This document shows, piece after piece, positions 17,557 through 27,062 of a stretch of DNA of 64,000 nucleotides; positions within the stretch are counted from its first letter, which is position 1, and each line of letters opens with the position of its first letter. The position numbers and the translations under genes are program-made. The DNA lies in NCBI RefSeq assembly GCF_013031405.1, contig NZ_WPZY01000007.1, forward strand, positions 124,001 through 188,000. Reading direction: 5' to 3'. Under the pieces are notes generated by a model. The model was not told the origin of the DNA, ran no database searches, and saw nothing but the letters and a program-made list of their open reading frames with translations. This DNA comes from Ruegeria sp. HKCCD8929. Its GTDB lineage: Bacteria; Pseudomonadota; Alphaproteobacteria; Rhodobacterales; Rhodobacteraceae.

Positions 17557-19851
17557 ATGCGCGTTGCATGTCTGGGAGGCGGCCCGGCGGGCCTCTACTT
17601 CGCGATCTCGATGAAGCTGCGGGACCCGTCGCATGAGGTCACCGTGATCGAGCGCAACAAGGGCGACGACACCTTCGGCTGGGGCGTGGTGCTGAGCGAC
17701 GACGCGCTGGAGAACCTGACCGCGAACGACCCCAAGAGCGCCGAGGCGATCCGCGCGAATTTCGCCTATTGGGACGATATCGCGGTGATCCATGACGGGC
17801 ACCGCACCGTCTCGGGCGGGCACGGGTTCGCCGGGATCGGACGCAAGGCGATGCTGCTGCTGTTGCAGGATCGCGCCCGCGAGTTGGGCGTCAACCTCCA
17901 GTTTCAGACCGAGGCGCGCCCGGTGGCCGAGTATCAGGCCGAGTACGATCTGGTCGTGGCCTGCGACGGGCTGAACTCGCGCGTGCGCAGCGATCTGGCC
18001 GAGCATTTCAAACCCGATATCGACACCCGCAAGTGCAAGTTCATCTGGCTCGGCACCCATCAGAAATTCGACGACGCCTTCACCTTTATCTTCGAAAAGA
18101 CCGAACATGGCTGGATGTGGATCCACGCCTACCAGTTCGACGAAGACACCGCGACGGTGACCGTGGAATGCAGTCAGGAGACCTGGGGCGCCTGGGGCTT
18201 TGAACACATGTCCAAAGAGGACAGCATCGCCACCTGCGAGCGCATCTTTGCAACGCATCTGGACGGGCACGCGCTGATGTCAAACGCCAGCCACCTGCGC
18301 GGTTCGGCGGTGTGGATGAACTTCCCCCGGGTGCTCTGCGAGACATGGCACCACCAGAACGTGGTGCTGATGGGCGACGCGGCAGCCACAGCGCATTTCT
18401 CGATCGGCTCCGGGTCGCGGCTGGCCTTCGACAGTGCGATTTCACTGGCCAATTACCTGCATTCCGAGCCGACCATGGAACAGGCGTTCCAGCGCTATCA
18501 GGACGAACGGCGGCTTGAAGTGTTGCGCCTGCAATCGGCGGCACGGAACTCGCTGGAGTGGTTCGAGCAGGTGGAACGCTATCTCGACATGGACCCGGTG
18601 CAGTTCAACTACGCGCTGCTGACCCGGTCGCAGCGGATCAGCCACGAGAACTTGCGTCTGCGGGACGGCGCATGGCTGAACGGGGCGGAGGAGTGGTTTC
18701 AGACCCGCGCGGGAGGCGCGGCGGAACCGGTGCGCGCGCCGATGTTCGCTCCGTATCGGCTGCGCGGCATGGAGCTGACGAACCGCATCGTGGTGTCCCC
18801 CATGGCGCAGTACAAGGCGGTCGAGGGCTGCCCCACCGACTGGCATCTGGTGCATCTGGGCGAGCGCGCCAAGGGCGGTGCCGGGCTGGTCTATACCGAG
18901 ATGACCTGCGTCAGCCCCGAGGGCCGGATTTCGCGGGGCTGTCCGGGGCTGTATGCGCCCAAGCATGAGTCCGCGTGGCGGCGGATCGTCGATTTCGTTC
19001 ACGCCGAGACACGCGCCAAGATCTGCTGCCAGATCGGCCACTCGGGCCGCAAGGGGTCGACCCAGCTGGGATGGGAGGAGATGGACGCACCGCTGGAGAG
19101 CGGCAACTGGCCGGTGATGTCAGCCTCCCCCATCCCATGGTCCGCCAAAAACCAGATCCCCCGCGAAATGGATCGGGACGACATGGACCGGGTGCGGAAT
19201 CAGTTCGTTGCGGCGGCAGGGATGGCGGAACGCGCGGGCTTTGACATGATCGAAGTGCACGCCGCCCACGGCTATCTGATCTCGTCCTTCATCTCGCCGA
19301 TCTCGAACCAGCGCACCGACGGTTATGGCGGCTCGCTCGACAACCGCATCCGCTATCCGCTGGAGGTCTTCGCCGCCATGCGGGCGGTCTGGCCTGCGGA
19401 CAAGCCGATGTCGGTGCGCATCTCGGCCAATGACTGGGTGGGCGAGTACGGCGTGACTCCGGAAGAGGCGGTTGAGATTGCCCGCCGCTTCGGCGCTGCC
19501 GGGGCCGACATCATCGACGTCTCCGCCGGGCAGACCACGACCGAGGCTCAGCCAGTCTATGGTCGCATGTTCCAGACCCCGTTCTCGGACCGCATCCGCA
19601 ACGAGGCCGGGATCGCGACCATGGCGGTGGGCAATATCTATGAGGCGGATCACGCCAACTCGATCCTGATGGCGGGCCGCGCCGACCTGATCGCCATCGC
19701 CCGCCCGCATCTGGCCGATCCCTACTGGACCCTGCACGAAGCTGCCCGGATCGGCGACCGCCACGCCGAGTGGCCCCTGCCCTATCTGGCGGGCCGGGAT
19801 CAGGCCTGGCGGCTGGCGGATCGTGAGGCGGAAATGGAGATACGGGCATGA
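17557..19851 (+). CDS. abmA: 2-Aminobenzoyl-CoA monooxygenase/reductase (or salicylyl-CoA 5-hydroxylase): flavin monooxygenase fused to old-yellow-enzyme domain
   Basis: This 764-residue fusion has an FAD monooxygenase domain (GGGPAG at residues 7-12; [29 protein letters not shown] from about 273) and, from about residue 395, an OYE-type FMN reductase domain ([38 protein letters not shown]). The Azoarcus evansii enzyme of this architecture hydroxylates anthraniloyl-CoA at C5 and then reduces the ring. The name salicylyl-CoA hydroxylase is used for the same fold. Tryptophan-pathway genes on the other strand and the downstream ligase favour anthraniloyl-CoA. The ATG at 17557 follows GGGGAGGA. 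Confidence 0.9.
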   Translation: MRVACLGGGPAGLYFAISMKLRDPSHEVTVIERNKGDDTFGWGVVLSDDALENLTANDPKSAEAIRANFAYWDDIAVIHDGHRTVSGGHGFAGIGRKAMLLLLQDRARELGVNLQFQTEARPVAEYQAEYDLVVACDGLNSRVRSDLAEHFKPDIDTRKCKFIWLGTHQKFDDAFTFIFEKTEHGWMWIHAYQFDEDTATVTVECSQETWGAWGFEHMSKEDSIATCERIFATHLDGHALMSNASHLRGSAVWMNFPRVLCETWHHQNVVLMGDAAATAHFSIGSGSRLAFDSAISLANYLHSEPTMEQAFQRYQDERRLEVLRLQSAARNSLEWFEQVERYLDMDPVQFNYALLTRSQRISHENLRLRDGAWLNGAEEWFQTRAGGAAEPVRAPMFAPYRLRGMELTNRIVVSPMAQYKAVEGCPTDWHLVHLGERAKGGAGLVYTEMTCVSPEGRISRGCPGLYAPKHESAWRRIVDFVHAETRAKICCQIGHSGRKGSTQLGWEEMDAPLESGNWPVMSASPIPWSAKNQIPREMDRDDMDRVRNQFVAAAGMAERAGFDMIEVHAAHGYLISSFISPISNQRTDGYGGSLDNRIRYPLEVFAAMRAVWPADKPMSVRISANDWVGEYGVTPEEAVEIARRFGAAGADIIDVSAGQTTTEAQPVYGRMFQTPFSDRIRNEAGIATMAVGNIYEADHANSILMAGRADLIAIARPHLADPYWTLHEAARIGDRHAEWPLPYLAGRDQAWRLADREAEMEIRA

Positions 19852-20315
19852 CTGCGAACGCGAAACGGACCGACCGCGAACCCGACAGCAAGGCACGGCT
19901 GCGGCTCTGGCTGAAGCTGTTGAAAGTGTCCCGCGGCATCGAGGCCGACCTGCGCGAGAACCTGCGCGTCGAGTTCGCCTCGACCCTGCCGCGCTTCGAC
20001 GTGATGTCGGCGCTCAGCCGTCATGGCGACGGGCTGAAGATGAGCGAGTTGTCGGGGCTGCTCAAGGTCTCGAACGGCAATGTTACTGGCATCGTCGAGC
20101 GGCTGGTGGACGAAGGCTTTGTCCTGCGCGAGGCGGTGCCGGGCGACCGCCGCGCCTCGCGCGTGCGGCTGACGCGGAAGGGGGCCGAAGAGTTTGCTCG
20201 TCAGGCTTCGGAGCATGAGAACTGGGTGGACCAGCTGCTGGGCGCGTTGGGGCCAGAAGAGGCGGCAGAGATGACCGAATGGCTGGACAGGATACTAACG
20301 GGGGGACCGGCATGA
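19848..20315 (+). CDS. MarR-family transcriptional regulator of the aminobenzoyl-CoA operon
   Basis: This 155-residue protein has the MarR winged helix: [38 protein letters not shown], and the wing [15 protein letters not shown]. It overlaps the monooxygenase stop and the hydratase start by 4 nt each, so it is produced with the enzymes. MarR proteins of CoA-dependent aromatic pathways usually sense an aryl-CoA, releasing DNA when the pathway substrate is present; here that would be anthraniloyl-CoA, an inference. Confidence 0.9.
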   Translation: MTANAKRTDREPDSKARLRLWLKLLKVSRGIEADLRENLRVEFASTLPRFDVMSALSRHGDGLKMSELSGLLKVSNGNVTGIVERLVDEGFVLREAVPGDRRASRVRLTRKGAEEFARQASEHENWVDQLLGALGPEEAAEMTEWLDRILTGGPA

Positions 20316-21109
20316 GCGAGGCGACACATTTCCAGTGCGAGGTCAGCGACGGCATCGCCCGCATTGTGTTGGACCGGCCCGAACGCAAGAACCCACTGAC
20401 CTTCGACAGTTATGCCGAGCTGCGTGACTGGTTCCGCGACCTGCATTACCGCGAGGATGTGAAGGCGGTGGTCTTTGCGTCGAACGGCGGCAATTTCAGC
20501 TCGGGCGGGGATGTGCATGACATCATCGGGCCACTGACGCGCGTGACCGTGAAAGAGCTGCTGGCCTTCACCCGGATGACCGGCGATCTGGTCAAGGCGA
20601 TGGTGAATTGCGGCAAGCCGGTGATCGCTGCGATCGACGGCATCTGCGCGGGCGCCGGCGCAATCATCGCCATGGCCTCGGACCTGCGGATCGCCACACC
20701 CGAGGCCAAGGTGGCGTTCCTGTTCACCCGCGTCGGGCTTGCCGGCTGCGACATGGGCGCCTGCGCCATTCTGCCCCGGATCGTCGGCCAGGGCCGCGCG
20801 GCGGAACTGCTGTTCACCGGCCGGTCGATGAGTGCAGAAGAAGGGCAGGCTTGGGGCTTTCACAATCGGTTGGTTTCGGGCGCTGAATTGGACGGCGCCG
20901 CACGGGAGATGGCGGCGCAGCTGGTGGCGGGGCCGAATTTTGCTCACATGATGACCAAGACCATGCTGGCGCAGGAATGGTCGATGTCGATCGAACAGGC
21001 CATCGAGGCCGAGGCGCAGGCGCAGGCGCTTTGCATGCAGACCGGCGATTTCGAGCGAGCCTACACGGCTTTTGTCGCCAAGGAACGGCCTGTGTTCGAC
21101 GGGGATTGA
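20312..21109 (+). CDS. Enoyl-CoA hydratase/isomerase family protein of the aminobenzoyl-CoA pathway
   Basis: This 265-residue crotonase-fold protein shows [11 protein letters not shown] and [20 protein letters not shown], with an acidic position in the [15 protein letters not shown] stretch. It likely hydrates or hydrolyses a ring-derived enoyl- or oxo-enoyl-CoA after the ring has been reduced. The ATG at 20312 overlaps the MarR stop. The exact step cannot be read from sequence; ring-opening hydrolase and simple hydratase are both possible. Confidence 0.85.
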   Translation: MSEATHFQCEVSDGIARIVLDRPERKNPLTFDSYAELRDWFRDLHYREDVKAVVFASNGGNFSSGGDVHDIIGPLTRVTVKELLAFTRMTGDLVKAMVNCGKPVIAAIDGICAGAGAIIAMASDLRIATPEAKVAFLFTRVGLAGCDMGACAILPRIVGQGRAAELLFTGRSMSAEEGQAWGFHNRLVSGAELDGAAREMAAQLVAGPNFAHMMTKTMLAQEWSMSIEQAIEAEAQAQALCMQTGDFERAYTAFVAKERPVFDGD

Positions 21110-21138
21110 ACCGATGATCTTGCGAATATGGCAAGCTG

Positions 21139-21180
21139 CGGGAGCCTCCGGCGGGAGTATTTGGGAAAAGATGAAGGGAG
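21139..21180. repeat. Short dispersed intergenic element
   Basis: The sequence GGCGGGAGTATTTGGG plus AAAAGATGAAG precedes the next gene. A related text occurs in reverse complement at about 37832-37870. Purine-rich elements like this are scattered between genes in roseobacters, from general knowledge. It also supplies the ribosome site (GGGAGGGAG) of the following gene. Confidence 0.45.
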
Positions 21181-21190
21181 GGAGCCGCGC

Positions 21191-22336
21191 ATGCCTGACC
21201 GCAGTTTCCTGAACTGGCCATTCTTCGAGGACCGGCATCGCGCCTTGGCAGCGGAGTTAGAACAGTGGTGTGCGGTGTATCTGGAGGTGGATCATGCGGA
21301 TGTGGACGCGGCCTGCCGCGCGCTGGTTCGGGATCTGGGCGATGCGGGTTGTTTGCAGCATACCGGCGGCGCGCTGGATGTCCGCACGTTGTGCCTGATC
21401 CGCGAGACGCTGGCGCGGCATGACGGGCTGGCGGATTTCGCCTTTGCCATGCAGGGGCTGGGGACCGGTGCGATATCGCTGTTCGGGACGGCGGAACAGC
21501 AGGCGGAGTGGTTGCCCCGCACCCGGTCCGGCGCGGCGATTGCGGCCTTTGCGCTGACCGAGCCGCAATCGGGTTCGGATGTGGCGAACTCGACGATGAC
21601 GGCGGCGCAGGACGGCGATGACTATGTGCTGAACGGTGAGAAGACCTGGATTTCGAATGGTGGCATTGCCGATGTCTACACCCTCTTCGCCCGCACCGGT
21701 GAGGGGCCGGGCGCGAAAGGGCTGAGCGCCTTTGTCATTCCCACCGGCTTACCGGGGTTCGAGGTGGTCGAGCGGCTTGAGGTGATGGCACCGCACCCGC
21801 TGGCCCGGTTGCGGTTCACCGATATGCGGGTGCCGCGCTCGGCGCTGCTGGGGGCGGCAGGCGAAGGGTTCAAGGTGGCGATGGCCACGCTCGACGTATT
21901 CCGCTCGACCGTGGCGGCGGCGGCGTTGGGATTTGCGCGGCGGGCGCTGGATGAGGCGCTGGCGCGGGTCGCAGAACGGCAGATCGGCGGCGCGGCGCTG
22001 TTCGATCTGCAGATGGTGCAAGGCCATATCGCCGACATGGCGGTGGATGTGGACGCCAGCGCCCTACTCACCTACCGCGCCGCCTGGGCCAAGGACATGG
22101 GCGCCGCGCGGGTCAGCCGCGAGGCGGCGATGGCCAAGCTCTACTCGACCGATCAGGCGCAGCGGGTCATCGACAACGCGGTGCAGCTCTTCGGCGGCGA
22201 CGGGGTCCGGCGCGGCGAAAAGGTCGAGGAGCTTTACCGCGATATCAGGGCGTTACGCATCTACGAAGGCGCATCCGACGTGCAGCGCGTCGTCATCGCG
22301 CGGCAGACCATGGGGGCGTTTCAGGGAGGAGGTTGA
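21191..22336 (+). CDS. Acyl-CoA dehydrogenase of the aminobenzoyl-CoA operon
   Basis: This 381-residue protein has the acyl-CoA dehydrogenase fold: [39 protein letters not shown], and [20 protein letters not shown] ending in [16 protein letters not shown], where the Glu of YEGAS is the usual catalytic base. It would introduce a double bond into a pathway acyl-CoA, passing electrons to ETF. The ATG at 21191 is 81 nt after the hydratase. Substrate specificity is not evident. Confidence 0.9.
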   Translation: MPDRSFLNWPFFEDRHRALAAELEQWCAVYLEVDHADVDAACRALVRDLGDAGCLQHTGGALDVRTLCLIRETLARHDGLADFAFAMQGLGTGAISLFGTAEQQAEWLPRTRSGAAIAAFALTEPQSGSDVANSTMTAAQDGDDYVLNGEKTWISNGGIADVYTLFARTGEGPGAKGLSAFVIPTGLPGFEVVERLEVMAPHPLARLRFTDMRVPRSALLGAAGEGFKVAMATLDVFRSTVAAAALGFARRALDEALARVAERQIGGAALFDLQMVQGHIADMAVDVDASALLTYRAAWAKDMGAARVSREAAMAKLYSTDQAQRVIDNAVQLFGGDGVRRGEKVEELYRDIRALRIYEGASDVQRVVIARQTMGAFQGGG

Positions 22337-22339
22337 ACC

Positions 22340-23962
22340 ATGCTGGGACCAACGGCACATGTGGACACGTTCGCGCGGGACAATCTGCCTCCGCCCGATC
22401 TGATGCCGGATTTTCTGCTGGACGGGTTCGAGTACCCTGAGCGGCTGAACGTGGGGGTCGAACTGACCGACGCCATGGTCGGCAAGGGCTATGGCGATCA
22501 CACCGCCCTGATCGGCAACGGGCGGCGGCGCACCTACAAGGAGCTGTCGGACTGGACCAACCGTCTGGCCCATGTGCTGGTCGAGGATCTGGGGGTGAAA
22601 CCCGGTAACCGGGTGCTGATCCGGTCGGCCAACAACCCCGCCATGGTCGCCTGCTGGCTGGCCGCCACCAAGGCGGGTGCGGTGGTGATCAACACCATGC
22701 CCATGCTTCGGACGCGAGAGCTGACCCAGATCGTCGATAAGGCGCAGATCACGCACGCACTCTGCGACACGCGGTTGATGGAAGAACTGGTGAGATGCGC
22801 CAAGGCCTCGGACCACCTGAAATCCGTGGTGGGGTTCGACGGCACCTCGAACCACGATGCCGAACTGGACCGTCTGGCGTTGGAGAAACCGGTCCTGTTC
22901 GATGCGGTCGAGACCGGGCGGGACGACGTGGCGCTCTTGGGCTTTACCTCGGGCACCACCGGAGAGCCCAAGGCCACGATGCATTTCCATCGCGACCTGA
23001 TGATCATCGCCGACGGCTACGCGCAGGAGGTTCTGGGCGTGACCGAGGCGGACGTGTTTGTCGGTTCCCCGCCGCTGGCCTTTACCTTCGGGTTGGGCGG
23101 GCTGGCGGTCTTCCCCTTGCGCTTCGGCGCCGCCGCGACGCTGCTGGAACAGGCCTCGCCGCCAAACATGGTCGAGATCATCGAGACCTACAAAGCCACC
23201 GTCTGTTTCACCGCCCCCACCGCCTATCGCTTCATGTTGCAGGCGATGGATGAGGGTGCAGACCTGAGTTCCCTGCGCGCCGCGGTGTCGGCGGGCGAGA
23301 CCCTTCCCGCGCCGGTCTATGACGAATGGATGGAGAAGACCGGCAAGCCGATGCTCGACGGGATCGGCGCCACGGAACTGCTGCACATCTTCATCTCGAA
23401 CCGCTTCGACGACCACCGCCCGGCCTGCACCGGCAAACCGGTTACAGGCTATGAGGTCCGGATACTGGACGATGACGGCAACGAGGCCCCACGCGGCGAG
23501 GTTGGCAAGCTGGCGGTGCGCGGGCCCACCGGCTGCCGCTATCTGGCCGATGACCGGCAGGCGGAGTATGTGCGCGATGGCTGGAACGTCACCGGCGACA
23601 GTTTCATGATGGATGAGGGCGGGTACCTGCATTTCGCCGCCCGCAGCGACGACATGATCGTCTCCTCGGGCTACAACATCGCGGGGCCGGAGGTCGAGGC
23701 CGCCTTGCTCGCCCACCCCGCCGTCGCCGAATGCGGCGTGATCGGTGCGCCGGACGAGGCGCGCGGCCAGATCGTCGAGGCGCATGTGGTGCTGGCTGAG
23801 GGGCACGCAGGCGACGCGTTGATGATCAAGATCCTGCAGGACCACGTCAAAGCCACCATCGCCCCCTACAAATACCCCCGCAGCATCAGGTTCATTACCG
23901 AACTGCCCAAAACCCAGACCGGCAAGATCCAGCGCTTTCGCCTGCGCGCGGATGAGACCTGA
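22340..23962 (+). CDS. 2-Aminobenzoate-CoA ligase (benzoate-CoA ligase family)
   Basis: This 540-residue adenylate-forming enzyme carries GFTSGTTGEPK (residues 201-211), GIGATELLHIFISN, GWNVTGDSFMMDEGG, ARSDDMIVSSGYNI and PKTQTGKIQRFRLR with the catalytic Lys. The GATELLHIFISN form is typical of the benzoate/2-aminobenzoate-CoA ligase subfamily. It would make anthraniloyl-CoA from anthranilate, ATP and CoA, feeding the monooxygenase/reductase. GGAGG precedes the ATG, and 3 nt separate it from the dehydrogenase gene. Benzoate or salicylate as substrate cannot be excluded. Confidence 0.9.
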   Translation: MLGPTAHVDTFARDNLPPPDLMPDFLLDGFEYPERLNVGVELTDAMVGKGYGDHTALIGNGRRRTYKELSDWTNRLAHVLVEDLGVKPGNRVLIRSANNPAMVACWLAATKAGAVVINTMPMLRTRELTQIVDKAQITHALCDTRLMEELVRCAKASDHLKSVVGFDGTSNHDAELDRLALEKPVLFDAVETGRDDVALLGFTSGTTGEPKATMHFHRDLMIIADGYAQEVLGVTEADVFVGSPPLAFTFGLGGLAVFPLRFGAAATLLEQASPPNMVEIIETYKATVCFTAPTAYRFMLQAMDEGADLSSLRAAVSAGETLPAPVYDEWMEKTGKPMLDGIGATELLHIFISNRFDDHRPACTGKPVTGYEVRILDDDGNEAPRGEVGKLAVRGPTGCRYLADDRQAEYVRDGWNVTGDSFMMDEGGYLHFAARSDDMIVSSGYNIAGPEVEAALLAHPAVAECGVIGAPDEARGQIVEAHVVLAEGHAGDALMIKILQDHVKATIAPYKYPRSIRFITELPKTQTGKIQRFRLRADET

Positions 23963-23974
23963 GCGGAGACAGAT

Positions 23975-24370
23975 ATGGCACATGAGATCATTCAACCCGA
24001 CGGCTGGGCCCCGGCAAAAGGATATGCCAACGGCGTGCTGACCGGGGATGGGCAGCTATTCGTCGGCGGGCAGATCGGCTGGAACGCGCAGCAAGTCTTC
24101 GAAACCCACGACTTCATCGGCCAGATGGAGCAGGCACTGCGTAATATCCTCGATGTGGTCGAGGCCGCCGGGGGCCGGGCCGAGCATATCACCCGCCTCA
24201 CCTGGTATGTCACCGACAAACGCGAATACCTCGCCCGCCAGTCCGAGATCGGCGCCGCCTACCGCCGGATCATTGGCCGCCATTTCCCCGCCATGGCCAT
24301 GGTGGTGGTCGCGGGCCTGATCGAGGACGAGGCGCTGGTCGAGATCGAGGCAACCGCGGTGATAAGCTGA
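23975..24370 (+). CDS. RidA/YjgF-family imine/enamine deaminase
   Basis: This 131-residue single-domain protein has the chorismate-mutase-like RidA fold with GQIGWNAQQ, MEQALRNILDVVEAAGGRAE and HITRLTWYVTDKREY. RidA-fold proteins hydrolyse enamines and imines to ketones plus ammonia. The reduced product of the aminobenzoyl-CoA pathway is an enamine, so this last gene of the operon may release the amino group. The canonical catalytic Arg position is not in its usual RTK context here, so a binding role is also possible. Confidence 0.85.
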   Translation: MAHEIIQPDGWAPAKGYANGVLTGDGQLFVGGQIGWNAQQVFETHDFIGQMEQALRNILDVVEAAGGRAEHITRLTWYVTDKREYLARQSEIGAAYRRIIGRHFPAMAMVVVAGLIEDEALVEIEATAVIS

Positions 24371-24526
24371 CGCGTCGCCACGTGAGACAGATGCCATGAC
24401 CAACTCATGCGACCGCGCAAATATCGATGCGATACATTTCGGATCAAATCTCGGAGTTCTCCGCACATTCGCAAATTGGCCGCTCTCGACGACATATCAG
24501 GTACTCGGGGGTCTGGTTGCAGTGAG

Positions 24527-25408
24527 TTACTGGGGCAGGGCATGGTTCAATGAAACCAGCCAATTGAAAACGGATTGTATGTCTTTCCGGGGTCGGGCTC
24601 CTGCCCGCAGCTCGGCGAAATACCCATGGGTCGGGGCGATCTTCTCGTCAAACAGCCGAACGATCCGTCCATCCCTCAGGTCTTGCTCGATCAGCGGCAG
24701 CCAGCCAACAATGGCGCCCTGCCCCTCGGCGGCGCCTCGCAGCATGACATTGGCATCCTCAAAGAGCGCACCGCGCAAAGCTTCGGAGGGTTTCACACCC
24801 TGGGCCGAGAACCAGTCGAGCCAGCCCCAGTGATTGCGTTGGTGCAGAATGGGCGCCGATAGCAGGTCGCCGGGGTCAGCGAAGGGGCCATGCCGCTTGA
24901 CGAAAGCGGGGCTCGCCACTGCGACGGGCTCAAGCTCAAGCAGCTTGGTGGCATTCGCCGGCATGTCCTGCACCCGCTCCCACCGGATCACGATATCGGC
25001 GGACCCGGTTGCTAGATCGCCGGGCCGGTAGGACGGAAGAAACTCAAGCTCAAGGTCCGGGTGACGTTGCCAGAATTCGCCGATGCGCGGCATCAGCCAG
25101 CGCGCGGTGAAAATGGGCCCCGCAGCGATACGGACGACCTTTCGCGGTGCCTCGCGGAGAGCGTCAACAGCCCCCTCCAGCAGCCCGAACGCCTGCCGGG
25201 TCGCCTCTGAAAGCTTCTTGCCGTCTTCGGTCAATACAACGGTGCGCCCTGTCCGGTCGAAAAGGCGCCGTCCAAGCTGCTGTTCGAGGCCGCGTATGTG
25301 ATGGCTGATGGCAGTTGCGCTGACCGACAGCAGTTCGGCTGCCGCCCTAAAACTGCCCAGCCGGGCGGCCGCATCAAATGCACGCAGGGCAGGCAGGGAA
25401 GGAAGCAT
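24527..25408 (-). CDS. LysR-family regulator (GcvA-like) next to the methylated-amine cluster
   Basis: This 293-residue protein has an N-terminal LysR helix-turn-helix (LPALRAFDAAARLGSFRAAA, AISHHIRGLEQQLGRRLF) and a periplasmic-binding-like effector domain. I chose the ATG at 25408, the standard GcvA-like start (MLPSLPALRAF), although its ribosome site is weak; two ATGs at 25438 and 25435 would add about 10 residues. It is divergent from the MttB gene with a 106-nt gap, the typical layout of a LysR regulator and its target operon. Confidence 0.88.
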   Translation of the reverse strand: MLPSLPALRAFDAAARLGSFRAAAELLSVSATAISHHIRGLEQQLGRRLFDRTGRTVVLTEDGKKLSEATRQAFGLLEGAVDALREAPRKVVRIAAGPIFTARWLMPRIGEFWQRHPDLELEFLPSYRPGDLATGSADIVIRWERVQDMPANATKLLELEPVAVASPAFVKRHGPFADPGDLLSAPILHQRNHWGWLDWFSAQGVKPSEALRGALFEDANVMLRGAAEGQGAIVGWLPLIEQDLRDGRIVRLFDEKIAPTHGYFAELRAGARPRKDIQSVFNWLVSLNHALPQ

Positions 25409-25514
25409 TACGGAATATCCATGAATTTTTCTCATCATTTGTCGAGAAAAATGCCTTTGTAAATAGGGCCGTTTCCGAGGAGCCTGGCTTGAGTAAATTC
25501 GATCCGAGGCAATC

Positions 25515-27062
25515 ATGCCGAACCCCGTCACCCGGCGAGGACGCAAAAACCGCGCCAACGCGGCAGCTCAGCCGGATGCAAACCCGCCGGTCTGGCCCGG
25601 GGTTGTCGGCGGCCGGTTCAAACCGCTGTCGGATGATGAAGTCGCGTTGGTCGAGGAAGCCGCGTTTGGATTGCTCGAAACTTTGGGGCTGAGCCAGGCA
25701 ACCGAATCCATGGTCGATAAGGTTACTGCCGCCGGGGGCAGAGTGACCGACGACAGACGCCTGCTGTTTCCGAGAAACCTGGTTCGAAAAACCATCGCCA
25801 ACGCGCGGCGGGATTTCACCCTGTGCGGCCAGACCCCTGAACATGATCTGCAAATCGAAGGGGCACGGGTACACATGTCGACTGGAGGCGCGGCCCCCGG
25901 TGTCTTTGATCTGGATACCGGGGCCTACCGGGACTCATCGTTGCAGGATCTCTACGATGCCGCCCGCATCACCGACCGGATGGAGAACATCCATCATTTC
26001 AGCCGTTCGGTCGTGGCTCGCGACCTGCCCGACAACGCGGCGATGGACATCAACACCGCCTATGCCTGTCTGATGGGCACGTCGAAGCATGTCTCGATCT
26101 CGATCACCGAACCTGCCAATGTTGTCGATGTCGCGGCGCTCTGCTACCGGATCGCAGGGGGCGAGACGGCGTTCCGGGCGCGGCCCTTCCTGACAGTCAT
26201 GGTCTGTCATGTGGTGCCGCCAATGCGCTTCGCCAAAGAGGCCTGCGACGTGCTTGAAACGGCCATTCGTGCGGGTTTTCCGGTGCAACTGATCAGCGCC
26301 GGACAGGCCGGAGCGACCAGCCCCGCAACCATTGCCGGTTCACTGGTGCAGGCGGTGGCCGAAACACTGGCCGGGCTGGTCTTTGCGCGACTGGTCGACC
26401 CTGAGGTGCGGGCCATTTTTGCGCCCAAGCCGCTGGTTGCGGATCTGCGGACCGGATCGATGTGCGGGGGCGGCGGCGAACAGGCGATCCTCATGGCGGG
26501 TGCTGCGCAGATGGGGCGCCATTGGAACCTGCCCACCAGTTCCATCGCGGGGATCACCGATGCCAAGACGCTGGATGCGCAATACGGCTCGGAAAAGGCG
26601 CTGGCGGTGGCAATGGCGGCCCATGCGGGCGCTAACCTGATCACGCAGGCGGCGGGCATGATGTCAAGCCTTTTAGGCGTCAGCCACGCCGCCTATGTGG
26701 CGGATAACGACATGTTAGGGAACATCCTGCGCACTGTGCGCGGGGTCGAAGCCACACCCCAGAACATTGCCGCCGACGTCATCGCGGGCGTGTGCAGGGG
26801 CGAAGGTCACTACCTGGGCCAGCAGCACACGTTCGAGCGCATGAAAGCCGACTATTTCTACCCGAATGTCGGGGATCGGCGCGCGCCGGGGGATTGGGAG
26901 GCCGGCGGGGCTCATACGGTCGGAGACGCGGCGCGCGACCGGGCGAAAGAGATCCTCGCCAACCATTTCCCCGCGCATATCGACGACGACACGGACCGCG
27001 CATTGCGGGCCCGGTTCGACATCCGCCTGAGCCGGAACCAGATCGGGAGGGCAAGCGGATGA
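25515..27062 (+). CDS. MttB-family (trimethylamine methyltransferase superfamily) corrinoid methyltransferase, no pyrrolysine
   Basis: This 515-residue protein belongs to the MttB superfamily: FETLLGLSQATE-like start (LLETLGLSQATE), HMSTGGAAPGVFDLDTG, a long TIM-barrel and MCGGGGEQAILMAGAAQMGR. The frame contains no amber codon, so it is the non-pyrrolysine type, whose known members demethylate quaternary amines such as glycine betaine and pass the methyl to a corrinoid protein. No corrinoid protein gene or second methyltransferase is adjacent. GAGG precedes the ATG; the stop overlaps the next gene by 4 nt. Confidence 0.9.
   Translation: MPNPVTRRGRKNRANAAAQPDANPPVWPGVVGGRFKPLSDDEVALVEEAAFGLLETLGLSQATESMVDKVTAAGGRVTDDRRLLFPRNLVRKTIANARRDFTLCGQTPEHDLQIEGARVHMSTGGAAPGVFDLDTGAYRDSSLQDLYDAARITDRMENIHHFSRSVVARDLPDNAAMDINTAYACLMGTSKHVSISITEPANVVDVAALCYRIAGGETAFRARPFLTVMVCHVVPPMRFAKEACDVLETAIRAGFPVQLISAGQAGATSPATIAGSLVQAVAETLAGLVFARLVDPEVRAIFAPKPLVADLRTGSMCGGGGEQAILMAGAAQMGRHWNLPTSSIAGITDAKTLDAQYGSEKALAVAMAAHAGANLITQAAGMMSSLLGVSHAAYVADNDMLGNILRTVRGVEATPQNIAADVIAGVCRGEGHYLGQQHTFERMKADYFYPNVGDRRAPGDWEAGGAHTVGDAARDRAKEILANHFPAHIDDDTDRALRARFDIRLSRNQIGRASG

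Noticed and set aside
22253-23995. 580-codon minus-strand frame opposite the CoA ligase
   Set aside because: Shadow frame: the plus-strand ligase has all adenylation motifs and operon spacing.
25515-27062. Pyrrolysine-containing trimethylamine methyltransferase
   Set aside because: The frame has no internal amber codon, so there is no place for pyrrolysine.
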